Assembly (NCBI GenBank): GCA_025355105.1
Contig: JANYAE010000006.1
Span: forward strand, 1-64,000
Source: Pseudomonadota bacterium
GTDB lineage: Bacteria > Pseudomonadota > Gammaproteobacteria > Steroidobacterales > Steroidobacteraceae
Length of the DNA: 64,000 nucleotides
Reading direction: 5' to 3'
Position 1 is the stretch's first letter. Each line of letters starts with the position of its first letter. Made by a program: the position numbers and the translations under genes. Below the pieces are notes generated by a model. The model ran no database searches, had not been told where the DNA came from, and saw nothing but the letters and a program-made list of their open reading frames with translations. Shown here piece after piece: positions 1 to 10,394 of this stretch.

Positions 1-47
1 CGTCGCTGCCGCCCGGCCGGGTCATCTGCTGCGCGCCGCCCGTCACC

Positions 48-875
48 TCAGCGCAGCGGCTTCCTGAACTTCAGCACGAAGTTGTCGGCCTCGCCGATCA
101 CGACATACTTGGCCTTGTCCTTCTCGCCCTGCGACAGCGTCGGCGGCAGCGTCCAGACGCCGTCCACCCAGTCCTTGGTGTCCTTCGGGTTGGCGTCGAT
201 CTCCGAGGAGCCGACCAGCTCGAAGCCGGCCTTCTTGGCGAGCGCGATCGCGTAGTCCTCGCGGACGTAGCCCATCGGTGCCTTCGGGTCCTGCGGCTGG
301 TCGGTGCGGCCGCGATGGCCTTCGACGCCGAGGATGCCGCCCGGCTTCAACGCCTTGTAGCAGGCCGCCAGCACGTCGTCGACGTAGCCGGCGTCCATCC
401 AGTTGTGGATGTTGCGGAAGGTCAGCACGAGGTCAGCGGAGCCGGCCGGCGCGATCTCGAAGTGGCCGGGGCCGAGCGTCGTCTCGACGACGTCGCCGAG
501 GCGGCCCTGTTGCGACGCGACGCGGCCGCGCCAGCGGGCGACGCCGGCATCCTCCTCGGCGTTGCCCGGCAGCGGCAGCGCGACGTAGTAGTGGCCGTGC
601 TTGGCGATGTACGGGCCGAGGATCTCGGTCCAGTAGCCGCCGCCCGGCCAGAGCTCGACGACCGTCATCGACGGCTTCAGGCCGAAGAAGGTCAGTTCCT
701 CGAGCGGGTGGCGCGCGGCGTCGCGCGCCACGAAGCGCGGCTCGCGCGCCGGGCTCGCGATCGTCGCCGCGAGGGCTGGATCCGGAGACGTCTCCACCGG
801 CGGCGCGGCGCCGGCGAGAGCGGTGAAGGCGAGGCAGACGAGCGCGGCAAGGCGCGGGGCAGAGATGGCGGGCAT
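48..875 (-). CDS. exported class I SAM-dependent methyltransferase
   Basis: About 275 residues from the ATG giving MPAISAPRL, which is followed directly by a signal-peptide-like hydrophobic run ending near AGAA. A second ATG 12 bases upstream (887) is possible; the longer ORF-track start is in unconserved sequence. The body resembles predicted periplasmic methyltransferases: a SAM-binding loop at VVELWPGGGYWTEIL (about residue 75), then LTFRNIHNWMD and LKPGGILGVEGHRG further on. Substrate unknown. It lies 71 bases downstream of the GNAT gene on the same strand and may be separately transcribed. Family assignment is good; the exported location is inferred from the N-terminus. Confidence 0.85.
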   Translation of the reverse strand: MPAISAPRLAALVCLAFTALAGAAPPVETSPDPALAATIASPAREPRFVARDAARHPLEELTFFGLKPSMTVVELWPGGGYWTEILGPYIAKHGHYYVALPLPGNAEEDAGVARWRGRVASQQGRLGDVVETTLGPGHFEIAPAGSADLVLTFRNIHNWMDAGYVDDVLAACYKALKPGGILGVEGHRGRTDQPQDPKAPMGYVREDYAIALAKKAGFELVGSSEIDANPKDTKDWVDGVWTLPPTLSQGEKDKAKYVVIGEADNFVLKFRKPLR

Positions 876-946
876 CGGACACTCCATGTTCGGGGTGGGC
901 ATTCTAGCGCCGCGCGGCGCGCCTGCGCCGCGACCCGGCGCGCCCG

Positions 947-1474
947 TCACGCCAGTCGGCGCAGCAACAGCCGGTCGCTCTGCAGCGTCGCGCCGAGCAA
1001 GAAGGAGGTCGTGCCGACGTCCTCGAAGCCCTGCCTGGCGTAGAAAGCGCGGGCCCGATGGCTGTGCTCCCAAGTGGTGAGCCAGAGCGCGTCGCTGCCG
1101 GCAGCCCGCGCCTGGTCGACAGCGGCCGCCATCAGCGCCCCGGCGACGCCGCGACCGTGCCGGCTGCCATCGACGTAGAAGCGGCGGATTTCGCAGGGAT
1201 GCGACAGCGCGACATCGGCATGGGCCGACGCCGGGACCAGCACCGCGAAGCCGACCAGCTGGCCGCCGTCGAGCGCGAGCAGGCAGACGAGGCCCGGGCG
1301 CGCGAGGTCGGCGGCCTGGCGCGCGGCGCCGTAGTGGCGGGCGACATGCTGCTCGACGTCCGCCGGCGTGTTGAGCGGGCCGTAGGCCTCGCGGAAGGCG
1401 CGTTCGGCAAAAGCCGCGAGCGTCGCCGCGTCGCCGACCGCGGCGCGGCGGATCTCAAGTCCTGCCGCGCTCAC
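947..1474 (-). CDS. GNAT family N-acetyltransferase
   Basis: A 175-residue single-domain GNAT protein. It shows the usual order: an N-terminal strand (LEIRRAAVGDAATLAAFAE), the central strand IRRFYVDGSRHGRGVAGALM carrying the acetyl-CoA pyrophosphate-binding R/Q-x-x-G-x-G/A region (HGRGVAG), and the C-terminal ALWLTTWEHSHRARAFYARQGF motif typical of the fold. It would transfer acetyl from acetyl-CoA to an amine; the substrate cannot be read from sequence. Its start overlaps the stop of the PHA-system gene by 4 bases, so it is probably the last gene of the purH-purD transcription unit. Confidence 0.9.
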   Translation of the reverse strand: MSAAGLEIRRAAVGDAATLAAFAERAFREAYGPLNTPADVEQHVARHYGAARQAADLARPGLVCLLALDGGQLVGFAVLVPASAHADVALSHPCEIRRFYVDGSRHGRGVAGALMAAAVDQARAAGSDALWLTTWEHSHRARAFYARQGFEDVGTTSFLLGATLQSDRLLLRRLA

Positions 1475-1749
1475 GCCTCGAGCTCGCGCTCGAGGATCCG
1501 CGTGATCTCCGCCTCGGCGTGGCCGCGGAACATCGATAGTGCGAAGCCGAGGCGCGCATCGACCAGGATCTCGTCACGCCCGACCCGGACCGTGCCGTTG
1601 ACGTTGGCGTGCTCGATCCTGAGCAGATCACCTTGCCAGTGGCAGGCGGCGCCGAAGCGTTCGGTCAGCTTGTCGGCGACCTGCGAGATGCGCCGGTGCG
1701 CCTCGGCGTGCGACAGCGCGTGCGGCCGCCGGATCGACAGGTGGCTCAT
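1471..1749 (-). CDS. polyhydroxyalkanoic acid system family protein
   Basis: A 92-residue protein matching the small PHA granule-region family (PHA_gran_rgn). The family pattern is visible: I-R-R-P-H-x-L near the N-terminus, an amphipathic helix (AEAHRRISQVADKLTERFG), then a beta-rich half with W-x-G-D-x-L and a VNGTVRVGRDEILVDARLGF segment. The family was named from neighbours of PHA genes and its biochemistry is unclear. No phaC or phasin gene is in this window. It overlaps purD and the GNAT gene by 4 bases each, so it is translationally coupled within the purine operon. Confidence 0.85.
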   Translation of the reverse strand: MSHLSIRRPHALSHAEAHRRISQVADKLTERFGAACHWQGDLLRIEHANVNGTVRVGRDEILVDARLGFALSMFRGHAEAEITRILERELEA

Positions 1750-3038
1750 CGGCCGGCAGCCCGCTCGCGGGCGATCGCGCGAAAGCCGATGTCACGGCGG
1801 CACTGCATGCCGGCGAAGGCGATCACCTCGACCAGCGCGTAGGCCTCGCGCTGCGCCGCCGCGACGCTCGCACCGCGGCCGACCGCGCACAGCACGCGCC
1901 CGCCGGCCGTGACCACGGCGTCGCCGCGGCGCTCGGTGCCGGCATGGAACACCTTGCCCGGCAGCCGTGCAGCCGCCTCGAGGCCCTCGATCCGGTCGCC
2001 CTTGCGCGGCGCGTCCGGGTAGCCGGCCGCGGCGAGCACGACGCCGACCGCGGCGCGCGCGTCCCAGCGGGCCTCGGTGGTCGCCAGCCGGCCGTCAAGC
2101 GCGGCCTCGACGAGCTCGACGAGGTCGGACTCGAGGCGCATCAGGATCGGCTGTGTCTCCGGATCGCCGAGGCGGCAGTTGAATTCGATGACGTTCGGCG
2201 TGCCGTCAGGCGCGATCATCAGGCCCGCGTACAGGAAGCCGGTATAGGGCGTGCCGTCGGCGACCAGTCCGCGCACCGTCGGCTCGATGACCTCGCGCAT
2301 GATCCGCGCGTTGAGCGCGTCGCTGACCACCGGCGCGGGCGAGTAGGCGCCCATGCCGCCGGTGTTCGGGCCCTGGTCGCCGTCGCCGACGCGCTTGTGG
2401 TCCTGCGAGGTGGCGAGCGCGAGGGCATGCGCGCCGTCGACGATGACGATGAAGCTCGCCTCCTCGCCGGGCAGGAACTCCTCGACGACGATCGTCTCGC
2501 CGGCGCGGCCGAAGGCGCCGTCGAACATCGACTCGATGCAGGCCAGCGCCTCCTCGTGGGTCGCGGCGATCACCACGCCCTTGCCGGCGGCGAGGCCGTC
2601 GGCCTTGACGACGATCGGTGGACGCTGCGCGCGCACGAAGGCAGGGTCGAAGCTCGCGCGCGTGAAGCGCGCGTAGGCGGCGGTCGGGATCCGGTGCCGG
2701 CTCAGGAACTCCTTGCTGAAGGCCTTCGAGCCCTCGAGCCGCGCGCAGGCGCGCGACGGACCGAAGCAGCGCAGGCCAGCCGCTTGGAAGGCGTCGACCA
2801 CGCCGGCGACCAGCGGCGCCTCCGGCCCGATGATCGTCAGATCGATGCGCGCCTGGCGCGCGAACGCGATCAGCCCGGCGACGTCGTCGGCGGCGACGGC
2901 GACGTTCTCGCAGCGCGCCTCGGCGGCGGTCCCGGCGTTGCCGGGCGCGACGAACACGCGCGTGACGCGCGCCGAGGCGGCCGCCTTCCAGGCGAGGGCG
3001 TGCTCGCGGCCGCCGGCTCCGACGATCAGGATGCGCAT
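1746..3038 (-). CDS. purD: phosphoribosylamine-glycine ligase
   Basis: A 430-residue GAR synthetase, full length for the family. It joins glycine to 5-phosphoribosylamine with ATP in step 2 of de novo purine synthesis, in the cytoplasm. Seen in order: N-terminal [17 protein letters not shown], the ATP-grasp domain with [15 protein letters not shown] and [13 protein letters not shown], the substrate and metal region [15 protein letters not shown] (about residue 285), and a C-terminal domain. It starts 16 bases after purH and overlaps the next gene by 4 bases, so purH-purD form an operon as in many proteobacteria. Confidence 0.98.
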   Translation of the reverse strand: MRILIVGAGGREHALAWKAAASARVTRVFVAPGNAGTAAEARCENVAVAADDVAGLIAFARQARIDLTIIGPEAPLVAGVVDAFQAAGLRCFGPSRACARLEGSKAFSKEFLSRHRIPTAAYARFTRASFDPAFVRAQRPPIVVKADGLAAGKGVVIAATHEEALACIESMFDGAFGRAGETIVVEEFLPGEEASFIVIVDGAHALALATSQDHKRVGDGDQGPNTGGMGAYSPAPVVSDALNARIMREVIEPTVRGLVADGTPYTGFLYAGLMIAPDGTPNVIEFNCRLGDPETQPILMRLESDLVELVEAALDGRLATTEARWDARAAVGVVLAAAGYPDAPRKGDRIEGLEAAARLPGKVFHAGTERRGDAVVTAGGRVLCAVGRGASVAAAQREAYALVEVIAFAGMQCRRDIGFRAIARERAAGR

Positions 3039-3054
3039 CGGAGCCCCGCGTGCG

Positions 3055-4632
3055 TCAGTGGCGGAAGTGGCGCATGCCGGTGAACAGCATCGCCATGCCG
3101 TGCTCGTCGGCGGCGGCGATGACCTCGTCGTCGCGCAGCGAGCCGCCGGGCTGGATCACCGCGCCGATGCCGTACTCGGCGGCGACGTCGAGGCCGTCGC
3201 GGAACGGGAAGAACGCGTCCGAGGCCATCGCCGCGCCCTTGACCGCGAGGCCGGCGTCGCCGGCCTTCATCGCGGCGATGCGGCTCGAGACGACCCGGCT
3301 CATCTGCCCGGCGCCGATACCGAGCGTCAGCAGCTCGCGCGCATAGACGATCGCGTTCGACTTCACGTACTTGCAGACGCGCCACGCGAATAGCAGGTCG
3401 GCCAGTTCGCCGGCATCCGGCGCGCGGCGCGTGACGAGCCTGAGCGCGCCGGCCTCGATCGCGCCGGTGTCGCGGTCCTGGACCAGCAGGCCGCCGGTGA
3501 CGCTCTTGTATTCGTGGGCCGCGGCGGACGGCCCGCCGAGCTCGCCGGTGACCAGCACCCGTACGTTGGCCTTCGCCGCGGTCACCGCGAGCGCCGCTTC
3601 GCTGGCCGCGGGGGCGACGATCACCTCGACGAACTGCTGCTCGACGATCGCGCGCGCGGTCGGCGCGTCGAGCGCGCGGTTGAAGGCGATGATGCCGCCG
3701 AAGGCCGAGGTCGGGTCGGTGCGGTAGGCCTGGCGGTAGGCGGACTCGCAGCTCGCGGCGAGCGCCACACCGCAGGGATTGGCGTGCTTGACGATCACGC
3801 AGGCCGGCGTGTCGAACTGCCGCACGCACTCGAGCGCCGTGTCGGCGTCGGCGATGTTGTTGTACGAGAGCTCCTTGCCCTGCAGCTGGCGGCCGGTGGC
3901 GATGCCGGTGCCGCGGCGCACCGCGTCGGCGTAGAACGCGCCGTGCTGATGCGGGTTCTCGCCGTAGCGCAGGTCGAGCTGCTTGACGAAGCGCAGCTCG
4001 AGCGCCGCAGCGAACGGCGGCGCGACCGGGCGCGCGGCGCGCGCGAGCCAGTCGGCGACCATCGTGTCGTAGCGCGCGGTGTGCGCGTAGGCGCTCGCCG
4101 CGAGGCACTGGCGCAGCGCGAAGTCGGTGCCGCCGGCATCGAGCGCCGCGAGCACCGCGGCGTAGTTGGCCGGATCGACGAGCACCGCGACGTGCGCGTG
4201 GTTCTTGGCGGCGGCGCGCAGCATCGCCGGCCCGCCGATGTCGATGTTCTCGACGCCGTCGGCGTAGCTGCAGTTCGGGCGCGCAACGGTCTCGGCGAAG
4301 GGGTAGAGGTTGACGACCAGCAGGTCGATCGGCTCGATGCCGTGCTCGCGCATCACCGCGTCGTCGGTGCCGCGCCGGCCAAGCAGACCGCCGTGCACGC
4401 GCGGGTGCAGCGTCTTGACGCGGCCGTCCATGATTTCCGGGAAACCGGTGTAGGCCGACACCTCGGTGACCGTGAGACCGGCGGCGGCGAGCAGCTGGGC
4501 GGTGCCGCCGGTCGACAGCAGCGCGACGCCGCGCTCGGCGAGCGCCTGGCCGAGCTCGACCACGCCGCGCTTGTCGGAGACGCTCAGCAGCGCGCGGCGC
4601 ACCGGCGTCCGCGCGGCGACGCTACTCGACAA
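3055..4632 (-). CDS. purH: bifunctional AICAR transformylase/IMP cyclohydrolase
   Basis: A 525-residue enzyme of usual length that performs the last two steps of IMP synthesis. The N-terminal MGS-like cyclohydrolase domain begins [17 protein letters not shown] and holds a [11 protein letters not shown] motif. The C-terminal transformylase domain shows [19 protein letters not shown] and IVKHANPCG, the last with the catalytic Lys-His pair. The ATG at 4632 lies inside the end of fis (11-base overlap), so it is read from the dusB-fis unit or from a promoter within it. Confidence 0.98.
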   Translation of the reverse strand: MSSSVAARTPVRRALLSVSDKRGVVELGQALAERGVALLSTGGTAQLLAAAGLTVTEVSAYTGFPEIMDGRVKTLHPRVHGGLLGRRGTDDAVMREHGIEPIDLLVVNLYPFAETVARPNCSYADGVENIDIGGPAMLRAAAKNHAHVAVLVDPANYAAVLAALDAGGTDFALRQCLAASAYAHTARYDTMVADWLARAARPVAPPFAAALELRFVKQLDLRYGENPHQHGAFYADAVRRGTGIATGRQLQGKELSYNNIADADTALECVRQFDTPACVIVKHANPCGVALAASCESAYRQAYRTDPTSAFGGIIAFNRALDAPTARAIVEQQFVEVIVAPAASEAALAVTAAKANVRVLVTGELGGPSAAAHEYKSVTGGLLVQDRDTGAIEAGALRLVTRRAPDAGELADLLFAWRVCKYVKSNAIVYARELLTLGIGAGQMSRVVSSRIAAMKAGDAGLAVKGAAMASDAFFPFRDGLDVAAEYGIGAVIQPGGSLRDDEVIAAADEHGMAMLFTGMRHFRH

Positions 4633-4927
4633 GTCCGTAGTCCTCGAGCTTGCGCCGCAGCGTGCCGCGGTTGATGCCGAGGATCTCGGCGGCGCGGCAC
4701 TGGTTGCCGTCGGTGTGGCGCATCACCGCGCGGAACAGCGGCTCCTCGACCTCGCGCATCACGAGCTCGTACAGCCGCGACGGTCGGTGGCCGTTGAGCC
4801 GCTCGAAGTAGGCGCCGAGAGCGGCCTCGGCGTGCTCGCGCAGCGGCACATCCTTGAAGCCGCCGCGCGGCGGCGCACGGACCACGATCTCGCGGCGCGA
4901 GCGCGCCGCCTTCTTGCCGTTGACCAT
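4622..4927 (-). CDS. fis: DNA-binding protein Fis
   Basis: 101 residues when started at MVNGKK, close to the 98 residues of E. coli Fis. The ORF-track start adds unconserved upstream sequence and was rejected. The C-terminal helix-turn-helix is clear: [21 protein letters not shown]. The N-terminal half carries the dimer helices ([20 protein letters not shown]). Fis is a nucleoid protein that bends DNA and activates rRNA and other growth genes. The dusB-fis pairing, here with a 44-base gap, is the standard gammaproteobacterial arrangement. Its stop overlaps the purH start. Confidence 0.95.
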   Translation of the reverse strand: MVNGKKAARSRREIVVRAPPRGGFKDVPLREHAEAALGAYFERLNGHRPSRLYELVMREVEEPLFRAVMRHTDGNQCRAAEILGINRGTLRRKLEDYGLVE

Positions 4928-4971
4928 CGTTCGTCCCCGTCGTCCCGCCGGTCGCGGGCGGCGGCCGCGCG

Positions 4972-6072
4972 CTACGCGACCTTGGCCCTCGGCCGTGAGC
5001 GGTCGCCTGTCGGCGTTCCCGCGTCCGGCTCCGGCTCTTCGTGCCCCCCGGCAATCGAGCCGTCGCCGACTGCCGCCTCCAACCACGCCCGCGCGAGCGT
5101 CAGCTGCACCACGGCCGACTCGGCGACGCGCATCTCGCGAAACAGCGCGTCGGCGCTGGTCACGGCGATGAGTTCGTCTCGATGGCTCTGGTGGTCCGGC
5201 ATCGCCGCGGCGCGATACCAGCCGAGATGCTTGCGTGCCACTCGAACGCCGGCGTGCTCGCCGTAGAAGGCGTACAGCTGCTCCAAGTGCGCGAGCATGA
5301 TATCACGGACTTCGGCGTGAACCGGCGGTGGCAACTCCCGCCCCGAGGTAAGGAAATGCCGTATTTCGCGGAAGATCCACGGCCGGCCCTGCGCGGCGCG
5401 CCCGATCATCACGGCATCTGCGCCGGTTTCTTCGAGTACCGCGCGCGCTTTCGCTCCGGAGTCGATGTCACCGTTCGCAAAAACCGGAATGCGCACCGAT
5501 TCTTTGATCGCGCGGATGGTTGCGTATTCGGCGGGCCCCTGATAATGGTCCGCCCGGGTGCGGCCGTGGACGGCGAGCGCCTGCACGCCGAGCGACTCGG
5601 CGAGTCGCGCGATGCGTGGCCCGTTGCGATGCTCGGTATCCCAGCCGGTGCGGATCTTGAGCGTCACCGGGACGTCGACCGCGCGCACCACGGCGTCGAG
5701 GATCGCGGCGACCAGCGACTCGTCGCGCAGCAGCGCCGATCCCGCGGCGCGATTGCATACTTTCTTCGCCGGGCAGCCCATGTTGATGTCGATGATCTGC
5801 GCGCCGAGCTCGGCGTTGCGGCGCGCCGCCTCGGCCATCATCGCCGGTTCGCCACCGGCGATCTGCACGACGCGCGGCTCAGGCTCGCCGCGGTGATCCA
5901 TGCGGTGGCGCGACTTGGCGGTGTGCCAGAGCCTGACGTCGGCGGTCACCATCTCCGAGGCGGCGATCCCGGCGCCGAGGCTGCGGCACAGCAGCCGGAA
6001 CGGCCGGTCGGTCACGCCGGCCATCGGCGCCAGCGCGAGCGGCGCGGTCAGCGTGAACGGGCCGATGCGCAT
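4972..6072 (-). CDS. dusB: tRNA-dihydrouridine synthase B
   Basis: A 366-residue FMN enzyme that reduces a uridine in the tRNA D-loop. It has the TIM-barrel start LTAPLALAPMAGVTDRPFR, the family signature INMGCPAKKVCN with the catalytic Cys (about residue 100), VHGRTRADHYQG, and the FMN phosphate loop FANGDIDSGAKA ... [16 protein letters not shown]. The C-terminal tail of about 35 residues is longer than usual and of low complexity. It lies directly before fis, as in other gammaproteobacteria, which supports DusB over DusA or DusC. The start overlaps the stop of the upstream gene by 1 base. Confidence 0.96.
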   Translation of the reverse strand: MRIGPFTLTAPLALAPMAGVTDRPFRLLCRSLGAGIAASEMVTADVRLWHTAKSRHRMDHRGEPEPRVVQIAGGEPAMMAEAARRNAELGAQIIDINMGCPAKKVCNRAAGSALLRDESLVAAILDAVVRAVDVPVTLKIRTGWDTEHRNGPRIARLAESLGVQALAVHGRTRADHYQGPAEYATIRAIKESVRIPVFANGDIDSGAKARAVLEETGADAVMIGRAAQGRPWIFREIRHFLTSGRELPPPVHAEVRDIMLAHLEQLYAFYGEHAGVRVARKHLGWYRAAAMPDHQSHRDELIAVTSADALFREMRVAESAVVQLTLARAWLEAAVGDGSIAGGHEEPEPDAGTPTGDRSRPRAKVA

Positions 6073-7598
6073 CAGTTGCCGCCGGCCTTGGCGTCGGCGC
6101 CACAGGCGAGCGCGTCGTGGCGCGGCAGGCAGACGTCGAGCTCGAAGCCGACCGCCTGGTTGCCGGGATCGGCGAGGCTGAGGTCGGCGTCGGCGCGTGC
6201 GCCGGGGCCGAGCAGCTCGCGCGGCGCGGCGCGGCCCGGCAGGTACTCAGCCGGTGCGAACTCGCGGCGCCCGACCTGCGCGCCGAAGCGATCCTCGAGC
6301 GTGACGCGCAGCAGCGGAAACGGCTGGGCGCGGGTCGCTCGGTTGACGATGCTGGCGCGCAGCCGCAGCACGCCCGCGGCTTCCTCGCTCTGTGCACCCC
6401 ACTGCCGGACGTCGTAGGCGGCGAGGTTCCAGCGTGGCTCGATCGGCATGCCGAGGCGCGCGTAGAGCGTCGTGACCGCGGGCCCGATCAGCGGCAACTC
6501 GGCCAGCGCGTCGCGGTAGTAGTGCAGCGCCTGGACCCCGAGCGCGAGCGCAAGCAGCAGCGCCGCCGCGACGCTCGCGCCGCGCGGCAGACCAGGGCGC
6601 GCGCCGCCGTCCGCCGCGGCCTCGCGCGGCGCGAATTCCTCCGGAAGACCGGCCATGTCCTCGAGCGGCACCGGTGTCCAGGCCGGCGCCGCTCGCAGCG
6701 CGCGAACCGCCTCGTCCGGCGCGGGCGCCGCCGCCTCCGGCCTGCCGGCGCGCGCCGCAACCGCGGCGTCCGTGACCTCCGCGAGCTCGATCTCCGTCAC
6801 CTCATCCGCGCCCAGCTCGCCCACCTCGGCGGGTTCAAGCTCGAAGTCCGCCGCGAATGCCGGTGCCCGGTACTCGTCGGTGCGCGCCAGCGGATCGTCC
6901 GCGGCTTCGAGGATCACGAGCTCGTCCGGCGCTTCGAAAGGTTCGCTGCCACCCGGCGGGCTCGTGCTCGCGAAATCCAGGTCGAGCGCGGGGTCCGGCG
7001 CGGACGGGTCGCGGACGAACACCTGCTCCCAGCGCTCCGCCGGCAGATCGAATTCGAGGGCGGCGTCCGGGATGTCCGCGGCGCCCTCGTCGCCGAGCAC
7101 GATGTCCTCGACGTCGCTCGGCTCGAGGATGTTGATCTCGTCGCCGTCCGGAACGTGGACCGTCACCGGCGCCGCGGGCGGCGCGGTGGCCGGCGCCGGC
7201 ATCGAGCGCGGTTGCGCGCCTCGAGCGAGGATCGCCGCGATTTCGCCGAGCTCGCGTTCCTCGTCGGCCGAGGGCCGGTTGCGGGTCGCGGCGCCGAAGG
7301 CGCGCGGCGATTCCGGTGGTGGCGGTGGCTGTGGCGCTGGTGGCGCCGCCGGTGGCGGCGACGAAGGTGACGGCGCGGGCGAAGGCGACGGCGCGGCGGC
7401 CGGGCGGCCGTCGGCCGGCTCGCCGACGATGCGCGAGGCGGACGCGGCGTTCACCTCCATCTCGATGTCGTCGGTGAGGAAGCGCAGCGCGTCAAAGCTC
7501 GTGTCGCAGACGCCGCAACGGACCTGACCCTGCGCCGCGCGCAGCACCGGGGCGGTCACGCGGAACACGGTGCCGCATTCAGGACATTGCGTATACAC
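6072..7598 (-). CDS. zinc-ribbon and DUF3426 domain membrane protein
   Basis: 508 residues. It begins with a zinc ribbon of the MJ0042 type: MYTQCPECGTVFRVT ... VRCGVCDTSFDA, two CxxC pairs. A long proline/alanine-rich and then acidic linker (about residues 60-330) follows, then one transmembrane helix (AALLLALALGVQALHYY) and a C-terminal DUF3426 domain (PRWNLAAYDVRQWGA ... EYLPG). Proteins of this build often sit between prmA and dusB-fis in gammaproteobacteria. The function is unknown; a membrane-anchored zinc-binding regulator is a guess. It starts 9 bases after prmA. Confidence 0.88.
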   Translation of the reverse strand: MYTQCPECGTVFRVTAPVLRAAQGQVRCGVCDTSFDALRFLTDDIEMEVNAASASRIVGEPADGRPAAAPSPSPAPSPSSPPPAAPPAPQPPPPPESPRAFGAATRNRPSADEERELGEIAAILARGAQPRSMPAPATAPPAAPVTVHVPDGDEINILEPSDVEDIVLGDEGAADIPDAALEFDLPAERWEQVFVRDPSAPDPALDLDFASTSPPGGSEPFEAPDELVILEAADDPLARTDEYRAPAFAADFELEPAEVGELGADEVTEIELAEVTDAAVAARAGRPEAAAPAPDEAVRALRAAPAWTPVPLEDMAGLPEEFAPREAAADGGARPGLPRGASVAAALLLALALGVQALHYYRDALAELPLIGPAVTTLYARLGMPIEPRWNLAAYDVRQWGAQSEEAAGVLRLRASIVNRATRAQPFPLLRVTLEDRFGAQVGRREFAPAEYLPGRAAPRELLGPGARADADLSLADPGNQAVGFELDVCLPRHDALACGADAKAGGN

Positions 7599-7607
7599 GC
7601 TCGAGCC

Positions 7608-8501
7608 TCATGTGCGCCGCCGCCCGGCCAGGAGGGCCCAGTCATCGCGCAGCCGCGGAACCTCCATATCAAACCACGGCCCGTAGGCAGCCGCCACGGC
7701 CGGCGCCTGGCCGGTCAGTAGGCCTGACAGCACGACGGCGCCACCGGGCCGGGTCGCGGCGGCGATCTGCGACGCGAGGGCGATCAGCGGCTCGGCGAGG
7801 ATGTTGGCGAGCACCAGCCCGTAGCCGCTTCCCCAGGGCGCATCGGCAGGCGCGATCGCCAACGCCGCGCTGACGGCGTTGCGCTCGGCGTTGTCGCGGG
7901 TCGCGATCAGCGCCTGCGGGTCGATGTCCTGCGCATGCACGCTCGCGGCGCCGAGCTTGATCGCGGCGATCGCCAGGATCCCCGATCCGGTGCCGACGTC
8001 GAGCACGCGCTCGCCGGCGAGCGGCGCGCCGTCGAGCCAGTCGAGGCACAGGGCGGTGGTTGCGTGCGTGCCGGTGCCGAAGGCCAGCCCGGGATCGAGC
8101 CAGACGATCACCGGCGCGTCCGCCGTACGCTCGTCGACCGGTGGCGTGAGGCCGCCGGGGCAGATCCACAGCCGCCGACCGAAGCGCATCGGCCGGAAGT
8201 CCTTGAGCCACTCGCGCTCCCAGACGCGGTCGGCCAGTGTCTCGAAGCGGATCTCGAGCTCAGGCGCACCGAGCGCGCGCCGCAGCCTCGCCGCGAGCGT
8301 TGCCGGCACGGTCGCGGCATCGTAGAGCGCCGCCAGCGCCACCGACGGCCAGAGCGGCGTCGCGCCCGGCGCGGGCTCGAGGATCGGCGCGTCGCCGGCG
8401 TCCTGCAGCGTGACCGACAGTGCCCCGGCGTCGAAGCACGCCGTCTCGGCCGCCTCCGGGTCCAGGTTGCCGAGCGTCAGGTGGGCTTGCAGGTACGGCA
8501 C
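7608..8501 (-). CDS. prmA: ribosomal protein L11 methyltransferase
   Basis: A 297-residue enzyme, close to E. coli PrmA in length, that methylates ribosomal protein L11 using SAM. The N-terminal substrate-recognition domain (MPYLQAHLTLGNLDPEAAE) is followed by the methyltransferase domain with DPGLAFGTGTHATTALCL, GERVLDVGTGSGILAIAA (SAM loop) and LVLANILAEPL, the PrmA form of motif IV. It sits 59 bases downstream of accC, a common gammaproteobacterial order. Confidence 0.97.
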   Translation of the reverse strand: MPYLQAHLTLGNLDPEAAETACFDAGALSVTLQDAGDAPILEPAPGATPLWPSVALAALYDAATVPATLAARLRRALGAPELEIRFETLADRVWEREWLKDFRPMRFGRRLWICPGGLTPPVDERTADAPVIVWLDPGLAFGTGTHATTALCLDWLDGAPLAGERVLDVGTGSGILAIAAIKLGAASVHAQDIDPQALIATRDNAERNAVSAALAIAPADAPWGSGYGLVLANILAEPLIALASQIAAATRPGGAVVLSGLLTGQAPAVAAAYGPWFDMEVPRLRDDWALLAGRRRT

Positions 8502-8560
8502 GCGGGGAGCGGGCGGCGGCGGGGCCGGCGCGGCAGGCCCGCGGCGGCGACGGGCTCGGC

Positions 8561-9904
8561 CTACTTGAGGCCGAGCCGGCGTTCGAGATAGTGGATATCG
8601 AGACCGCCCTGGCGGAACGCGGTGTGCCCGAAGATCTCCTGGTGCAGCGGCGCGTTGGTCTTGATGCCCTCGACGACCATCTCGGACAGAGCGTTTCGCA
8701 TCCGCGCGATCGCGGTGTCGCGGTCCTCGCCATGCGCGATCACCTTAGCGATCAGCGAGTCGTAGTAGGGCGGCACGTTGTAGCCGGTGTAGAGGTGGCT
8801 GTCGACGCGGATCCCGGGCCCCCCCGGCGGGTGCCACAGGCGCACCGGCCCAGGGCTCGGCACGAAGCCCTTCGGGTCCTCGGCGTTGATGCGGCACTCG
8901 ATCGCGTGGCCGCGGAACTCGACGTCCTCCTGCTTGAACGGCAGCGGCTCGCCGCCGGCGATCTTGAGCTGCAGCTTGACGAGGTCGATGCCGGTGATCA
9001 TCTCGGTGACCGGATGCTCGACCTGGATGCGCGTGTTCATCTCGATGAAGAAGAAGCGCCCATCCTCGTACAGGAACTCGAGCGTGCCCGCGCCGCGGTA
9101 GCCGACCTTCGACAGCGCCGCGGTGATGCTCTCGGTCATCATCTGGCGCTGCTTGGGCGTGATGCCGGGGGCAGGCGCTTCCTCGACGATCTTCTGATGA
9201 CGGCGCTGCAGCGAGCAATCGCGCTCGCCCAGCACGACGACGTGCCCGTGGCTGTCGGCGACCACCTGGAACTCGATGTGCCGCGGCCGCTCCAGGAATT
9301 TCTCCATGTAGACCTGGTCGTTGCCGAAGGCGGCGAGCGCCTCGGCCCGGGTCACGTTGAGCGCGTTGAGCAGCGCCGCCTCGGAGTGCACGACGCGCAT
9401 GCCGCGGCCGCCGCCGCCCGCGGAGGCCTTGATGATCACCGGGTAGCCGAGGTTCTTGGCAATCTTGCGCGTCACGTCGGCATCGGCGCCCAAGGGCTCG
9501 CCCGAGCCCGGCACGCACGGCACGCCGGCCTCCTTCATGGTGCGGATCGCCGAGACCTTGTCGCCCATCAGGCGGATGGTCTCGGCCTTGGGTCCGACGA
9601 ACACGAAGCCGGACTTCTCGACGCGCTCGGCGAAGTCGGCGTTCTCGGACAGGAAACCGTAGCCCGGGTGGATCGCGACCGCGTCGGTGACCTCGGCGGC
9701 GGCGATGATCGCCGGCATGTTGAGGTAGCTGTCCTTCGACTGCGGCGGGCCGATGCAGACGGTCTCGTCGGCGAGCAGCACGTGCTTCAGCGTGTTGTCG
9801 GCGGTGGAATGCACGGCGACGGTCTTGATGCCGAGCTCGCGGCAGGCGCGCAGGATGCGCAGCGCAATCTCGCCACGATTCGCGATCAGCACTTTGTCGA
9901 TCAT
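8561..9904 (-). CDS. accC: acetyl-CoA carboxylase, biotin carboxylase subunit
   Basis: A 447-residue biotin carboxylase, full length. It carboxylates the biotin on AccB using ATP and bicarbonate, the first half-reaction of fatty acid synthesis. Seen: N-terminal [21 protein letters not shown], the glycine-rich ATP loop [31 protein letters not shown] (metal and bicarbonate binding), and [13 protein letters not shown] in the C-terminal part. It lies 10 bases after accB, so the two subunits are co-transcribed. Confidence 0.98.
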   Translation of the reverse strand: MIDKVLIANRGEIALRILRACRELGIKTVAVHSTADNTLKHVLLADETVCIGPPQSKDSYLNMPAIIAAAEVTDAVAIHPGYGFLSENADFAERVEKSGFVFVGPKAETIRLMGDKVSAIRTMKEAGVPCVPGSGEPLGADADVTRKIAKNLGYPVIIKASAGGGGRGMRVVHSEAALLNALNVTRAEALAAFGNDQVYMEKFLERPRHIEFQVVADSHGHVVVLGERDCSLQRRHQKIVEEAPAPGITPKQRQMMTESITAALSKVGYRGAGTLEFLYEDGRFFFIEMNTRIQVEHPVTEMITGIDLVKLQLKIAGGEPLPFKQEDVEFRGHAIECRINAEDPKGFVPSPGPVRLWHPPGGPGIRVDSHLYTGYNVPPYYDSLIAKVIAHGEDRDTAIARMRNALSEMVVEGIKTNAPLHQEIFGHTAFRQGGLDIHYLERRLGLK

Positions 9905-9914
9905 GGCGGCGGTG

Positions 9915-10373
9915 TTATTCGATGATGAATAGCGGCTGGCCGAACTCGACCGGATCGCCGTTCTTCACCAGCACCGAGACGACCTTGCCGGCCTTGTCCG
10001 ACTCGATCTGGTTCATCATCTTCATGGCCTCGATGATGCAGAGCGTCTGGCCGACCTTGACCTCGCTGCCGACCTCGACGAAGGACTTCGCGCCGGGCGC
10101 CGCGGAGCCGTAGAAGGTGCCCACCATCGGTGCGGTGACGGCGGTGTCCGGGCGCGGGCCGGGGTCCGGCTCCTCGGCCGCGGCCTTGGCAGCTGGCGCC
10201 GGGGTCGCGGCGGCGGCCGGGGGCGCGGCTTGCGGCGCCTGCACGTAGGTCGTCACGGCGCCCGGGCCGTGGCGGCTGATGCGCACGGACTCCTCGCCCT
10301 CCTTGATCTCGATCTCGGCGACACCGGACTCCTCGAGCAGTTCGATGAGCTTCTTGACCTTGCGTATGTCCAT
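9915..10373 (-). CDS. accB: acetyl-CoA carboxylase, biotin carboxyl carrier protein
   Basis: 152 residues, the usual size. The N-terminal part ([17 protein letters not shown]) is followed by a proline/alanine-rich flexible linker (about residues 45-75) and the biotinyl domain, where lysine in [11 protein letters not shown] is the biotin attachment site. It carries the carboxyl group from AccC to the carboxyltransferase. It follows aroQ by 21 bases and precedes accC by 10; aroQ-accB-accC is a widespread proteobacterial operon. Confidence 0.98.
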   Translation of the reverse strand: MDIRKVKKLIELLEESGVAEIEIKEGEESVRISRHGPGAVTTYVQAPQAAPPAAAATPAPAAKAAAEEPDPGPRPDTAVTAPMVGTFYGSAAPGAKSFVEVGSEVKVGQTLCIIEAMKMMNQIESDKAGKVVSVLVKNGDPVEFGQPLFIIE

Positions 10374-10394
10374 CAGAATTCCCCGTCGAATGGA